Positions 50,143-58,344 of a stretch of 64,000 bases of DNA are shown here, piece by piece (the stretch's first letter is position 1; each line of letters starts with the position of its first letter). This DNA comes from Anaerolineae bacterium (GTDB lineage: Bacteria; Chloroflexota; Anaerolineae; Aggregatilineales; Aggregatilineaceae): the NCBI GenBank assembly GCA_023382715.1, contig JAHDWP010000001.1:89371-153370 (forward strand), written 5' to 3'. The notes beneath the pieces are model-generated. The model saw only the letters and a list, made by a program, of their open reading frames with translations, searched no databases and was not told the origin of the DNA. The translations under genes and the position numbers were made by a program.

Positions 50143-50311
50143 GGAGGGGCAGGGCGCGCCTTGCTCAGGAATACCCTCTGCCGCCAGCGGATGGGTGCCG
50201 CTCCGCCCACTATGTCGCCTCGTCGCCCATAGCCGGTACGCAACTCCTCGATCCGCAATTCGCACTCCGCAATCCCATGCTCTTCTCGCGCCACCGTGTC
50301 CCTCTTCGCTA

Positions 50312-50341
50312 TTGCCAAGCTGCGCGGCGTTTTCGTATAAT
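50312..50341 (+). promoter_or_regulatory. Promoter of the DsbA-like gene
   Basis: TTGCCA (50312-50317), an 18-bp spacer and TATAAT (50336-50341), about 50 bases before the start. Confidence 0.7.
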
Positions 50342-50393
50342 CAGCCAATACACTCCGCCCACTCAGTTTGCGGCGCTGCAAAAGGAAGACATC

Positions 50394-51515
50394 ATGGCAG
50401 ACATCCTACCTGGCGCCTCCTCCGGCGCTGTACATTTCACCTCACCGGGCGATTCCTCCAATATGGCCGTCCAGACAGCGTCACGCTGGGGGTTGGCCGT
50501 TGGCGGCGCGGCCCTCTTGCTGATCATTGGGGTGGTATTGATCCTCGCGCTGACTTCGGGCAGCGACGAGGGCGCGCTCAGCGAGGATGATGTGCGGCGC
50601 ATCGCGGGAGAAGCTGTCGGCGCGCAGATTGCGGCGCTGCCCGCTGCCGGATCGGGCGGCGGTGCAGGCCCGCTCAACGAGGGTGATATGGGGTACGTCG
50701 CGGGAGAGGCTGCCGTCGCGCAGAGTGCGACGCTGCCCGTCGCTGGGTCGAACGACCGTGAGGATGCGCTCAGCGAAGAGGATGTGCGGCGTATCGCAGG
50801 GGAAGTTTTCAGCACGCAGATCGCGGCGCTGCCCGCTGCCGGGCTGGGCGGCGGGGCTGCGCTCAGCGAGGACGATGTGCGGCGCATCGCGGGGGAGATT
50901 GTCGGCACCCAGGTGGCGCTGCTGCGCCCGACCAGCACGCCCATCCCGCCGACTCCGACCGTCATCCCGCGCGGCGTGGCCGAAGATGACGATGCATTTC
51001 GCGGCCCGGCAGACGCCCCGGTGGTCATCGTCGAGTTCTCCGATTTCCAATGCGGTTACTGCGGGCGCTGGTATGACGAGACGCTGCCGCTCATTCTCGA
51101 AACGTACCCCAACGAGGTGAAGTTCGTCTACCGCGATTTTCCGATCTTCGGCGAGGATTCGCTGCGCGCGGCCCTGGCGTCGGAGTGCGCAGAGGAGCAG
51201 GGCAAATTCTGGGAGATGCATAATCGCCTGTTCGAGCGGCTGAATGGGCGCGAACAAACGGCTTTGTCCGAAGAGACGCTGGTGGGTTATGCGCAGGAGT
51301 TAGGATTGGAGACGCGCAGCTTCAGCGAGTGTCTCAGCAGCCAGCGTTACTTTGATGAAGTCCTGCTGGATTATCAGGCCGCGCAATCCTACGGTCTGCG
51401 CGGGACACCGGGCTTTGTGATCAACGGTGTCGTTTACACGATGGGCGCGCAGCCTTTCGCCATCTTCGACCAGATCATCCAGAGCGAGCTGGCGCGCGTG
51501 GCCGGCGGGAACTAG
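50394..51515 (+). CDS. Membrane-anchored DsbA-family thiol oxidoreductase with repeat stalk
   Basis: A 373-aa protein. A membrane helix spans residues 32-53. Residues 61-180 are four tandem 32-residue repeats (each starting like ALSEDDVRRIAGE, at 61, 93, 125 and 157). A Pro/Thr linker leads to a DsbA-like thioredoxin domain at 200-370 with CGYC (C220, C223) and the cis-Pro loop RGTPGFVING. It should insert or rearrange disulfides outside the membrane. The start is set by AAGGAAG 5 bases before the ATG; the open frame further upstream is not coding. The VKOR gene nearby is the likely reoxidising partner. Confidence 0.9.
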   Translation: MADILPGASSGAVHFTSPGDSSNMAVQTASRWGLAVGGAALLLIIGVVLILALTSGSDEGALSEDDVRRIAGEAVGAQIAALPAAGSGGGAGPLNEGDMGYVAGEAAVAQSATLPVAGSNDREDALSEEDVRRIAGEVFSTQIAALPAAGLGGGAALSEDDVRRIAGEIVGTQVALLRPTSTPIPPTPTVIPRGVAEDDDAFRGPADAPVVIVEFSDFQCGYCGRWYDETLPLILETYPNEVKFVYRDFPIFGEDSLRAALASECAEEQGKFWEMHNRLFERLNGREQTALSEETLVGYAQELGLETRSFSECLSSQRYFDEVLLDYQAAQSYGLRGTPGFVINGVVYTMGAQPFAIFDQIIQSELARVAGGN

Positions 51516-51602
51516 CCCAGGGCGGGGCCGTCAGCAGAGGCGGCCCCGTTTCAATCACTCCTTCGCTGGATGGCTGCGCAGCCTGGCGTGCGCCCTCTTC
51601 GC

Positions 51603-51726
51603 GCATCAGACTTTGGGAGTCTGCCTGTCTGCCGAACGCCCCCGCGCAGAGGCGTATGGCCAGGCATCGCTGCGGAAATTTCGCCTTGCTCGGCACCAAG
51701 CGAGTCGCTGGCGATTCTCACGCGCG
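51603..51726 (+). repeat. Composite dispersed repeat, copy 2
   Basis: Block-by-block match to 33105-33232 in the same orientation. It ends in the GAGTCGCTG motif that lies 66 bp before the -10 of the next gene. Confidence 0.75.
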
Positions 51727-51773
51727 TTCTTCACAAACCTACCGTTGACCCCCCCTCAAGGAAGCGGTATAAT
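51702..51773 (+). promoter_or_regulatory. Promoter of the S1 protein with upstream element
   Basis: TTGACC (51745-51750), a 17-bp spacer and TATAAT (51768-51773). The upstream element (GAGTCGCTG, then a divergent middle and CACGCGCG) starts at 51702. Confidence 0.7.
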
Positions 51774-51843
51774 CCGCCCGATCCCATCACAAGAGTTCCG
51801 GTGTTGCCACCGGCGGACAAACCGAATCTAAGGAGCACGACCC

Positions 51844-52563
51844 ATGACCACCGACACGCCCGCGCCCACCAGCATTGACGAGATCGCCCCGAAGATGCAC
51901 CTCAAAGGGGTCGTCAAGAAGATAGACCTGTACGGCGCGCTGGTTGATATTGGCGTTGGCCGGCTGGGTCTGCTGCACATCTCTCAGATATCTGAGAACC
52001 ACGTCAAGAACGTCTCTGACGTGCTGAATGAAGGCGACGAGATCGAGGTGTGGGTGCAGGAAGTTGATCGCCAGCGCGGACGCATCGGCTTGACGATGCT
52101 CCAGCCGCCCGCGCTCACCTGGGGCGAGATCGCCGTCAATAACGTTTATCGTGGCACGGTCGTGCGCGTGGAGAAGTTTGGGGCGTTTGTGGACATTGGC
52201 GCCGAGCGTCCGGGCCTGGTTCACGTCTCCGAGCTGGCTGCGGGCTATGTGGGCAACCCATCCGATGTCGTCAATCCCGGAGATGAGATCGACGTCAAGG
52301 TCATCGAGGTCAACCGGCGCAAGAAACAGATTGACCTCAGCGTTCGCGCCCTGGAAGAGCCTGCTGTCGCGGCGGCCCCGCAGGAGCCGGAAGAAGAGCT
52401 GCCCACGGCGATGGAGCTGGCGTTGCGCCAGGCATTGGAGGGGTCCGGTTTCAGCGTGCCTTCGCGCCAGGGCAAGAACAAGCGGCGCGGCAAGCGCGGT
52501 CGCCGGCACGAGGAGCGGGAGGACATCTTCCTGCGCACGCTCCAGCAGCACGCGAAAGACTGA
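51844..52563 (+). CDS. S1 RNA-binding domain protein
   Basis: A 239-aa protein with two S1 (OB-fold) RNA-binding domains, at about residues 17-84 (LKGVVKKIDLYGALVDIGVGRLGLLHISQI) and 102-168 (YRGTVVRVEKFGAFVDIGAERPGLVHVSEL). A basic Lys/Arg tail follows (KNKRRGKRGRRHEER). The arrangement recalls short S1-like translation or general-stress proteins, not the full ribosomal S1. AGGAG lies 8 bases before the ATG. It has its own promoter and a strong terminator. Confidence 0.92.
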   Translation: MTTDTPAPTSIDEIAPKMHLKGVVKKIDLYGALVDIGVGRLGLLHISQISENHVKNVSDVLNEGDEIEVWVQEVDRQRGRIGLTMLQPPALTWGEIAVNNVYRGTVVRVEKFGAFVDIGAERPGLVHVSELAAGYVGNPSDVVNPGDEIDVKVIEVNRRKKQIDLSVRALEEPAVAAAPQEPEEELPTAMELALRQALEGSGFSVPSRQGKNKRRGKRGRRHEEREDIFLRTLQQHAKD

Positions 52564-52586
52564 GCAGCAACCTGGACGAAAACTGC

Positions 52587-52620
52587 GGGCGACACCACTG
52601 GCGTCGCCCGTTTTGTTTTG
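52587..52620 (+). terminator. Rho-independent terminator after the S1 gene
   Basis: GGGCGAC (52587-52593) pairs with GTCGCCC (52603-52609), followed by GTTTTGTTTTG. Confidence 0.9.
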
Positions 52621-52639
52621 CTGTACGCTAACCGCGCTC

Positions 52640-53131
52640 TCAGGAGCGCAGCGGCCTGATGAAGTTGCGCCAGCGAAATGCGCCGATGATGAGCAGGGCC
52701 GTGATAAGAATGTAGGATGCCACGCACCACTGGCACCATTTCTCCAGAACCGCCGCCTCAATGTAAGTCAGGTACGTCTGGAAGATGACTCCGAACAGGG
52801 CGAAACCTACCACCAGCGTCCGCCCGTAGGCGGCGGCGATCGCCAGCTGGTCTTCCAGTAACAACACGCCCAGGATGGCGATGTAGCCCAGCAGCCCCAG
52901 CAGCGCCACCGGGACTCCGAGCGTCTTGGCATAGGCGCTGTCTTGCACAGCGGCGCAGTCAATGCTGCCGGCCTCTACGCAGACCGTCTCGTTGTCGGTC
53001 AGCTCGGCCCAGGTCATGTAGCCCGCTACAAGAATTCCCAGCACAGACAGGACAATGGAAGCCAGGCGCAACCAGTCAGGTGCCAGCACCCCGGCGGACA
53101 GCGTAGCTTTGCTGGTTTTCGCAGTACTCAC
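52640..53131 (-). CDS. Vitamin K epoxide reductase (VKOR) family protein
   Basis: Membrane quinone-linked oxidase that regenerates DsbA-like proteins. It has 163 aa with four to five helices. The loop pair C51 and C59 (CVEAGSIDC) and the active-site C133xxC136 (EKWCQWCVAS) are present, as are the Ser/Pro loop SAYAKTLGVPVALLGLLGY. No thioredoxin domain is fused. The GTG start at 53131 is chosen for the GGAGG 9 bases upstream; an ATG at 53182 has no ribosome site and would overlap the likely -10. Its probable partner is the DsbA-like protein at 50394. Confidence 0.92.
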   Translation of the reverse strand: MSTAKTSKATLSAGVLAPDWLRLASIVLSVLGILVAGYMTWAELTDNETVCVEAGSIDCAAVQDSAYAKTLGVPVALLGLLGYIAILGVLLLEDQLAIAAAYGRTLVVGFALFGVIFQTYLTYIEAAVLEKWCQWCVASYILITALLIIGAFRWRNFIRPLRS

Positions 53132-53186
53132 GGCCAGAATTCCTCCACTTTGAGCAAACAGTGATCCGCGCGCATATTTCATGTAA

Positions 53187-53192
53187 AATATA
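53187..53192 (-). promoter_or_regulatory. -10 hexamer for VKOR
   Basis: TATATT on the minus strand, about 55 bases before the GTG start. The -35 region is poor. Confidence 0.4.
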
Positions 53193-53413
53193 GCGCAAAT
53201 GTAGATAGATGCCCCAAACTGATTTCACGTGCGGAGTTGTCGGCGATGGGGTGTCGGTCAGCGGCAGGGTGCGCCTGGCAAGGCCCGGCCTGCACCGATG
53301 GCCAGCAACTCACTGGTGGGGGACAGAGACCAGGGACCGACCGCCGATCACCAGCCGCCTGGCGGAGAGGGTGCTGATCCTCGTCAGAAGTTCTTCTCCG
53401 CTTCCGTTAAGTA

Positions 53414-53442
53414 TTGCAGCGACGGAATCGCGCCGCTATACT
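53414..53442 (+). promoter_or_regulatory. relA/spoT promoter
   Basis: TTGCAG (53414-53419), a 17-bp spacer and TATACT (53437-53442), about 40 bases before the start codon. Confidence 0.65.
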
Positions 53443-53488
53443 CTGGCTGGCGAGTTGTCTAGAGAACCAGGCTGAGAAGGGCGACATC

Positions 53489-55666
53489 ATGCAAGCCGCT
53501 GGCGTGGATATTGCGGGTATCTTCGCGGCACTGCCCGATCTCTCGCACAACGATCGGACGCTGATCGAGCGCGCTTTTCATCGCGCCGAGGAAGCACATC
53601 GCGGCCAGAATCGCAAGTCCGGGCAGCCCTACATCATGCATTGCGTCGCCGTCGCGCAGATTCTGGCCGACATGAAACTCGACGCGGCGACGATTGCCGC
53701 TGCGCTGCTCCATGATGTGGTGGAAGACACGGGCGTCACGCTGGAGGACATTTCCGCTGAATTCGGCCCCAAGATCTCCGAATTGGTGGACGGCGTGACC
53801 AAGCTGAAGCAGCTTCCCACCGGGGTTGACGGGATGCACGGCGGCAAGGCCGGCGACCGCGAGATGGAATTTCTGCGCAAGATGTTCCTGGCGATGGGGT
53901 CCGACTTCCGCGTGATCCTGATCAAGCTGGCTGACCGGCTGCACAACATGCGCACCCTCAGCTACATGCCGCCGCACAAGCAGATTCAGAAGTCGAAGGA
54001 AACGCTGGAAATCTTCGCGCCCATCGCCAACCGGCTGGGCATCTGGCAGATCAAGTGGGAGCTGGAAGACCTGGCCTTCCGGTACCTCGATCCGCAGAAA
54101 TACCGCGAGATCGCCGAACAGATTGACGAGCGGCACTCCGATCGCGCCGCGTACATGAAGCGCATCATCGCGTACATCCAGGAGCATTTCGCGCGCGAAG
54201 GGTTGAAGGCTGAGGTGCAGGGCCGCCCCAAGCACATCTACAGCATCTATCGCAAGATGGAGCGCAAGAACCTGCCCTTCAGCCAGATCTACGATATCCG
54301 GGCCATTCGCATCGTGGTCGAGACTGTTGCGCAGTGTTACCAGGCGCTGGGCATCATTCATAACATCTTCTACGCCATCCCCGGCGAGTTCGATGACTAT
54401 ATCTCGTCGCCCAAAGAGAACTCCTACCGCAGCCTGCACACGGCGGTGCTGGACAAAGATGGCAAGACGCTGGAGGTGCAGATTCGCACCCCCGAAATGA
54501 ACGAGGACGCCGAATACGGTATCGCCGCGCACTGGCGCTATAAGGAAGGCCGTCTTCCCAGCACCGGCGAGCTGATGTTCGAGCGCCGCCTGGAACGCAT
54601 CCGGCGCATGATGGAAGACGTGCAGGAGACCGGCGACACCGACGCCAACGGCTTCGTGCAGGGCGTGCTGGAGCAGATCAGCCCGGAGCGCATCTACGCC
54701 TTCACGCCTAAAGGGGACATCATCGATCTGCCCGAAGGGGCCACGCCGGTTGACTTCGCTTACTACGTCCACACAGAGGTGGGGCATCGCTGTCGCGGCG
54801 CGAAGGTGAACGGTCGCCTGGTGGCGCTGGATTATCAGCTCAGGAATGGCGACCGCGTGGAGATCACCACGGCCAGCCGCGGCGGGCCGAGCCTGGACTG
54901 GCTGAACGCCGATCTCGGCTTCGTGCAGACGACTCGCGCGCGCAACAAGATCAAGCAATGGTTCCGCCGCAGCGAGCGCGAGAAGGCGATTTCTGCTGGC
55001 AAGGAAGTGCTCGACCGCGAGCTGCGCAAAATCGGCAAGAGCGCCATATCGCGCGATGAGGTCGCCGCCGTGCTCGGCTTCGCGCGGGCCGAAGACCTGA
55101 TGGCCGCCATCGGCTACGGAGAGGTCACCGGGGCACACATCAGCCTGCGCCTGCTCGAAGCGGAGCGTCCCGCCCCGGATGAGACGTTCGAAGTCACCGT
55201 TGTGCGCAAGGATGAGCCGGTCAAGGTCGAAGGGATGCGCATTGACGAGACCGGCGGGCTGCTCGTCACTCTGGCCCGCTGCTGCAACCCCACCTACGGC
55301 GACGAGATCACGGGGTTCATCACCCGCGGCAAGGGCATCACCGTGCACCGCGCCGACTGCAAGAACGTGCTCAACACCAACGAGCCGGAGCGCCTGATCA
55401 GCGTCACCTGGCCGCCGGAGAGCGACCAGTCGTTCCCCGTGCCGGTGCTCATCGTCGCCTACGACCGCGAGGGCCTCATGCGCGACATTGGCGCGGTGAT
55501 CGCGGACGAAAAGATCAATATGTCCAACGTCAACATCAGCACCCGGCAGAACATCGCCACTTTTGAGCTGACCATGGAAATCAACGACCTCAAGCAGCTT
55601 GCCCGGATTCTGACCAAGATCGGGCGCCTGCCCAATGTCGTTGAAGCTTTCCGACGCACCGCCTGA
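53489..55666 (+). CDS. relA: Bifunctional (p)ppGpp synthetase/hydrolase RelA/SpoT
   Basis: Makes and breaks the stringent-response alarmone. It has 725 aa. The HD hydrolase domain is intact (H51, HDVVEDTG at 75-82). The synthetase domain shows RPKHIYSIYRKM, DIRAIRIVV and YRSLHTAV, with VQIRT. TGS (ERIYAFTPKGDIIDLPEGATPVDFAY), the helical and zinc-finger part (ARCCNPTYGDEITGF) and ACT (VPVLIVAYDREGLMRDIGAVI) follow in order. AGAAGG precedes the ATG. A small lipoprotein gene starts 13 bases after its stop. Confidence 0.97.
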   Translation: MQAAGVDIAGIFAALPDLSHNDRTLIERAFHRAEEAHRGQNRKSGQPYIMHCVAVAQILADMKLDAATIAAALLHDVVEDTGVTLEDISAEFGPKISELVDGVTKLKQLPTGVDGMHGGKAGDREMEFLRKMFLAMGSDFRVILIKLADRLHNMRTLSYMPPHKQIQKSKETLEIFAPIANRLGIWQIKWELEDLAFRYLDPQKYREIAEQIDERHSDRAAYMKRIIAYIQEHFAREGLKAEVQGRPKHIYSIYRKMERKNLPFSQIYDIRAIRIVVETVAQCYQALGIIHNIFYAIPGEFDDYISSPKENSYRSLHTAVLDKDGKTLEVQIRTPEMNEDAEYGIAAHWRYKEGRLPSTGELMFERRLERIRRMMEDVQETGDTDANGFVQGVLEQISPERIYAFTPKGDIIDLPEGATPVDFAYYVHTEVGHRCRGAKVNGRLVALDYQLRNGDRVEITTASRGGPSLDWLNADLGFVQTTRARNKIKQWFRRSEREKAISAGKEVLDRELRKIGKSAISRDEVAAVLGFARAEDLMAAIGYGEVTGAHISLRLLEAERPAPDETFEVTVVRKDEPVKVEGMRIDETGGLLVTLARCCNPTYGDEITGFITRGKGITVHRADCKNVLNTNEPERLISVTWPPESDQSFPVPVLIVAYDREGLMRDIGAVIADEKINMSNVNISTRQNIATFELTMEINDLKQLARILTKIGRLPNVVEAFRRTA

Positions 55667-55679
55667 ACGCGATTGGCCT

Positions 55680-56003
55680 ATGCAGACAAAGCTGCGCCCC
55701 CTGTCTCCTGCGCATGGCCTGGGCCTGTTCGCCCTGTGCCTGGCGTTGGTCACGCTGGCCTGCGCGACATTTCGCGCGCCGGACGACCCGGCCCCAACCC
55801 GCCCGCCGACGCAGACTGCCACAGGGGAAGCGCCCCACACGAGCGCCCCGACTCTCGCGCTCACGGCCACGCCCACCCCTACGGCCACGCCAACTATCAC
55901 GGCGACGTCGACTCGCGCGGCGACGCTGCTTCCGACTCGCCCCGTCCTCACGGGCACGGACCAGGCGGCGCTGTCGGCCACGCCACCATCTTCCGCGCAG
56001 TGA
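55680..56003 (+). CDS. Small Thr/Pro-rich lipoprotein
   Basis: A 107-aa predicted lipoprotein. A hydrophobic signal ends in the lipobox LACA near residues 26-29 (ALVTLACAT), and the rest is a Pro/Thr/Ala-rich, unstructured chain. No domain is seen. The start ATG at 55680 lies 13 bases after the relA stop; a longer frame would overlap relA. It may be real but has no ribosome site of note. Function is unknown. Confidence 0.5.
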   Translation: MQTKLRPLSPAHGLGLFALCLALVTLACATFRAPDDPAPTRPPTQTATGEAPHTSAPTLALTATPTPTATPTITATSTRAATLLPTRPVLTGTDQAALSATPPSSAQ

Positions 56004-56044
56004 GCATCTTACGCTACCAGCGACCTTGTTCAGCCTTGTCTGCC

Positions 56045-56058
56045 TAGGGAGTTCCCTA
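56045..56058 (+). terminator. Small palindrome after the lipoprotein gene
   Basis: TAGGGA, GT, TCCCTA. It is a possible transcript end before the next promoter; there is no T-run. Confidence 0.25.
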
Positions 56059-56086
56059 CCGGGGAGTAGCGCGCTGATCTTGCAGG

Positions 56087-56115
56087 TTGTGATCTTTCCC
56101 TTATTCGCATATAAT
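56087..56115 (+). promoter_or_regulatory. Promoter of the BTAD regulator
   Basis: TTGTGA (56087-56092), a 17-bp spacer and TATAAT (56110-56115). The leader is about 90 bases. Confidence 0.75.
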
Positions 56116-56213
56116 GAGACCAGTAAAACCGATGAGAATTGTTCTATAACAAATCGGCCAGTGGAGATTTATCCAGAATCAATAGTTGTTTCTTCTGGGT
56201 GGAGAGTGCGATC

Positions 56214-57458
56214 ATGAAAAATCCGGACATCTTCGCGCACGCGCTGGAACAACTGCAGAGCCTGCCTCGGCACGTCGTGCTGGCGATCCTGCATCCCGAC
56301 TTTCACGGCCAGAATCGCCTGTTGGCGCAGCCGCTTGCCGACAGTGCGGCGAAGGCTGTTTTCATCAACCTGGCTGTGCCTGATCTGCCGCTGACCAGCC
56401 TGATGACCCTTCTCAAAGAGGCGTTCTCCGCGCAGTTGGGAGTCGCGCTGCCCGCCCACGTATCCCCTGCCGACAGCGCTGCCGCGCTGGCTAGGATCAT
56501 GGCGGAACAAGGCGGCGTCACGCTCATCATCGGCGCTTATGATTATGCCCGGCAAGGGGAAGCCACCCCATTCATCCAGGCGCTCGTGCCCCAGCTTCGC
56601 GAGGGCAGCCGGCTGATCCTCGGCACGCGCGAGCTGCCCATGCCATTGTTCGGCTCGCCCGAACTGCGCCAGCACACCGCCATTGTCCCGATCAATCCGG
56701 ACAAGATGATGCTGGATTATGTGCGCCTTTCGGACAAGAAAGTGCTGGAAGTGCGGGCGCTTGGGCCGGGGCGCGTCCTGATCAATGGGCGGCTGATCAG
56801 CCACTGGGATGGCGTGCTGCCGCGCACCCTGTTCTTCTACTTCGTAGACCGGGGCATGACCACGCGCGACGAGATCTTCCAGACCTTCTGGCCCAACCTC
56901 AACACCCGCGAAGCCACGAATGTCTTTCATGTCACCAAGCGCAAGATCAGCGAGATTCTGGGCACCGACCTGACTGTGTACTGGTCGGGGTTCTATCGCA
57001 TTTCGCCGGAGCTTGAGCTGCATTATGACGTGGTCAAGTTCGCCGAAGCTGTGCAGAACGCCGCTGTCGCCACCGATGACGAGGCGCTGGTGCTGCTGCA
57101 CAATGCGATTGATCTCTATCGCGGGCCGCTGCTGAGCACGCTGGAACAGACGTGGATCGCGCAGCGCCGGGCCGAGCTGGCCGGCAGCTATGCCGAGGCG
57201 CTCGCCGTGCTGGCGCGGCTGTATGCCAAGCGGAACGCACAGCACAATGCGCTGGGCTTCTTTCTGCGCGCCGCCGCCGCTAACCCGCAGCGCGAAGACC
57301 TGGTGCGGCACATCATGGAGCTTTACCACAAGACGGGCCGGCCAGCGGAAGCGCTGGAGGTGTTCGATCGGCTGGCGGGCGAGCTTAAGCGATCGCTCGA
57401 AGTGGAGCCGGACCCGCAGACCCAGGCGCTCGCTGCCGCGATCCGCGCGTCCCTGTAG
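56214..57458 (+). CDS. BTAD-domain transcriptional regulator with degenerate ATPase region
   Basis: A 414-aa regulator. Residues 1-165 resemble the LuxR/MalT-type ATPase (LAILHPDFHGQN at the P-loop position, TLIIGAYDYA at Walker B, SRLILGTRELPMPLF as sensor), but the GxxGxGKT loop is missing. Residues 170-265 are a winged helix (RTLFFYFVDRGMTTRDEIFQTFWPN). Residues 270-410 are a BTAD/TPR domain (LYRGPLLSTLEQTWIAQRRAEL, ALAVLARLYAKRN). GGAGAG lies 7 bases before the ATG. Its target genes are unknown; neighbours encode polyphosphate kinases. Confidence 0.82.
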   Translation: MKNPDIFAHALEQLQSLPRHVVLAILHPDFHGQNRLLAQPLADSAAKAVFINLAVPDLPLTSLMTLLKEAFSAQLGVALPAHVSPADSAAALARIMAEQGGVTLIIGAYDYARQGEATPFIQALVPQLREGSRLILGTRELPMPLFGSPELRQHTAIVPINPDKMMLDYVRLSDKKVLEVRALGPGRVLINGRLISHWDGVLPRTLFFYFVDRGMTTRDEIFQTFWPNLNTREATNVFHVTKRKISEILGTDLTVYWSGFYRISPELELHYDVVKFAEAVQNAAVATDDEALVLLHNAIDLYRGPLLSTLEQTWIAQRRAELAGSYAEALAVLARLYAKRNAQHNALGFFLRAAAANPQREDLVRHIMELYHKTGRPAEALEVFDRLAGELKRSLEVEPDPQTQALAAAIRASL

Positions 57459-57576
57459 CTGCGCTGACAGGCCCTAGCACAGGCTGGCGGAAGTCCGCCG
57501 GTGGTTGTTCGCTGCTTCGCTCTGGTGCCCTGGACGCACCCAGACCAGCGCCCTGCGCCACTGAAGCAGGGCGCTA

Positions 57577-58344
57577 TTATTTCTTGCGCCGCTTTTTGGA
57601 ATTGCTGTGTCGGGCGGCTGCCTCTGCTTCGAAGGACAGGTCAAGCTGGCGTTCCAGGCTGTCCACAGTGGTTTGCAGGATGTGCACGCGCGCATACAGC
57701 TTGTCGTTGGCAGGCACCACAGCCCAGGGGGCCACAGTGGTGCTCGTCTTGAGCAGCATGTCCTCGACGGCCTCTGTGTACAGGTCCCACTTCTCGCGAT
57801 TGCGCCAATCCTCGTCGGTCAGTTTCCATGATTTATAGGCCGTGTCGCGGCGTTCCTCGAAGCGCCTGAGCTGCTCTTCCTGGCTGACGTGCAGCCAGAA
57901 CTTGAGGAGGATGGTGCCGAAGTCCACAAGCTGGCGCTCGAACTGATTGATCTCGCGGTAGGCACGGCGCCACTCGTCTTCTGTGCAGAATCCCTCGATG
58001 CGCTCGACGAGCACGCGACCGTACCAGGTGCGGTCGAAGATGGCGATCTGCCCTGCCTCTGGCAGCCGCCGCCAGAAACGCCACAGGTAAGGGTGTTCGG
58101 CATCCTCACCCCTGGGCGCACTGATGGCGTGCACCACGTAGCCGCGCGGGTCCAGGCGCTCGGTCAGCCGGCGAATGGCCCCCCCTTTGCCTGCTGCATC
58201 CCAGCCCTCAAAGGCGATGATCAGGGGTCGCCCCTGCACGTACACCTGGTAGCCCAGCTCGCCCAGCCGCACTTGCAGCGCGATCAGCCGGGTCTTATAT
58301 TCCGCCGGAGTGAGCTTCTTGGTGAGGTCAACCGTCTCAAGCAT
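57577..58344 (-). CDS. ppk2: Polyphosphate kinase 2 family protein, copy A
   Basis: Phosphorylates nucleotides from polyphosphate. It has 255 aa. The Walker A is FEGWDAAGKGGAIRRLTERLDPRGY (about 48-72). The lid and Walker-B parts read AIFDRTWYGRVLVERIEGF and QLVDFGTILLKFWLHVSQEEQ. The C-terminus is Lys/Arg-rich (KKRRKK). Its start overlaps the stop of copy B by 8 bases, so the two are translationally coupled. Class (ADP or AMP user) cannot be told by eye. Confidence 0.9.
   Translation of the reverse strand: MLETVDLTKKLTPAEYKTRLIALQVRLGELGYQVYVQGRPLIIAFEGWDAAGKGGAIRRLTERLDPRGYVVHAISAPRGEDAEHPYLWRFWRRLPEAGQIAIFDRTWYGRVLVERIEGFCTEDEWRRAYREINQFERQLVDFGTILLKFWLHVSQEEQLRRFEERRDTAYKSWKLTDEDWRNREKWDLYTEAVEDMLLKTSTTVAPWAVVPANDKLYARVHILQTTVDSLERQLDLSFEAEAAARHSNSKKRRKK

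Larger units (their letters stand above)
51516..51843. other. Intergenic region with composite repeat and S1-gene promoter
   Basis: 328 bp. 51603-51726 is the second copy of the composite dispersed repeat. 51745-51773 is a consensus-like promoter, followed by an unstructured leader. No gene is supported. Confidence 0.65.
53132..53488. other. Divergent region VKOR / relA
   Basis: 357 bp. Beyond the two promoters I see no repeat, hairpin or gene here. Confidence 0.5.

Noticed and set aside
50040..50393. A longer N-terminus for the DsbA-like protein
   Set aside because: The extra residues overlap the DUF1848 gene and the promoter at 50312-50341. The start at 50394 has a clear ribosome site.
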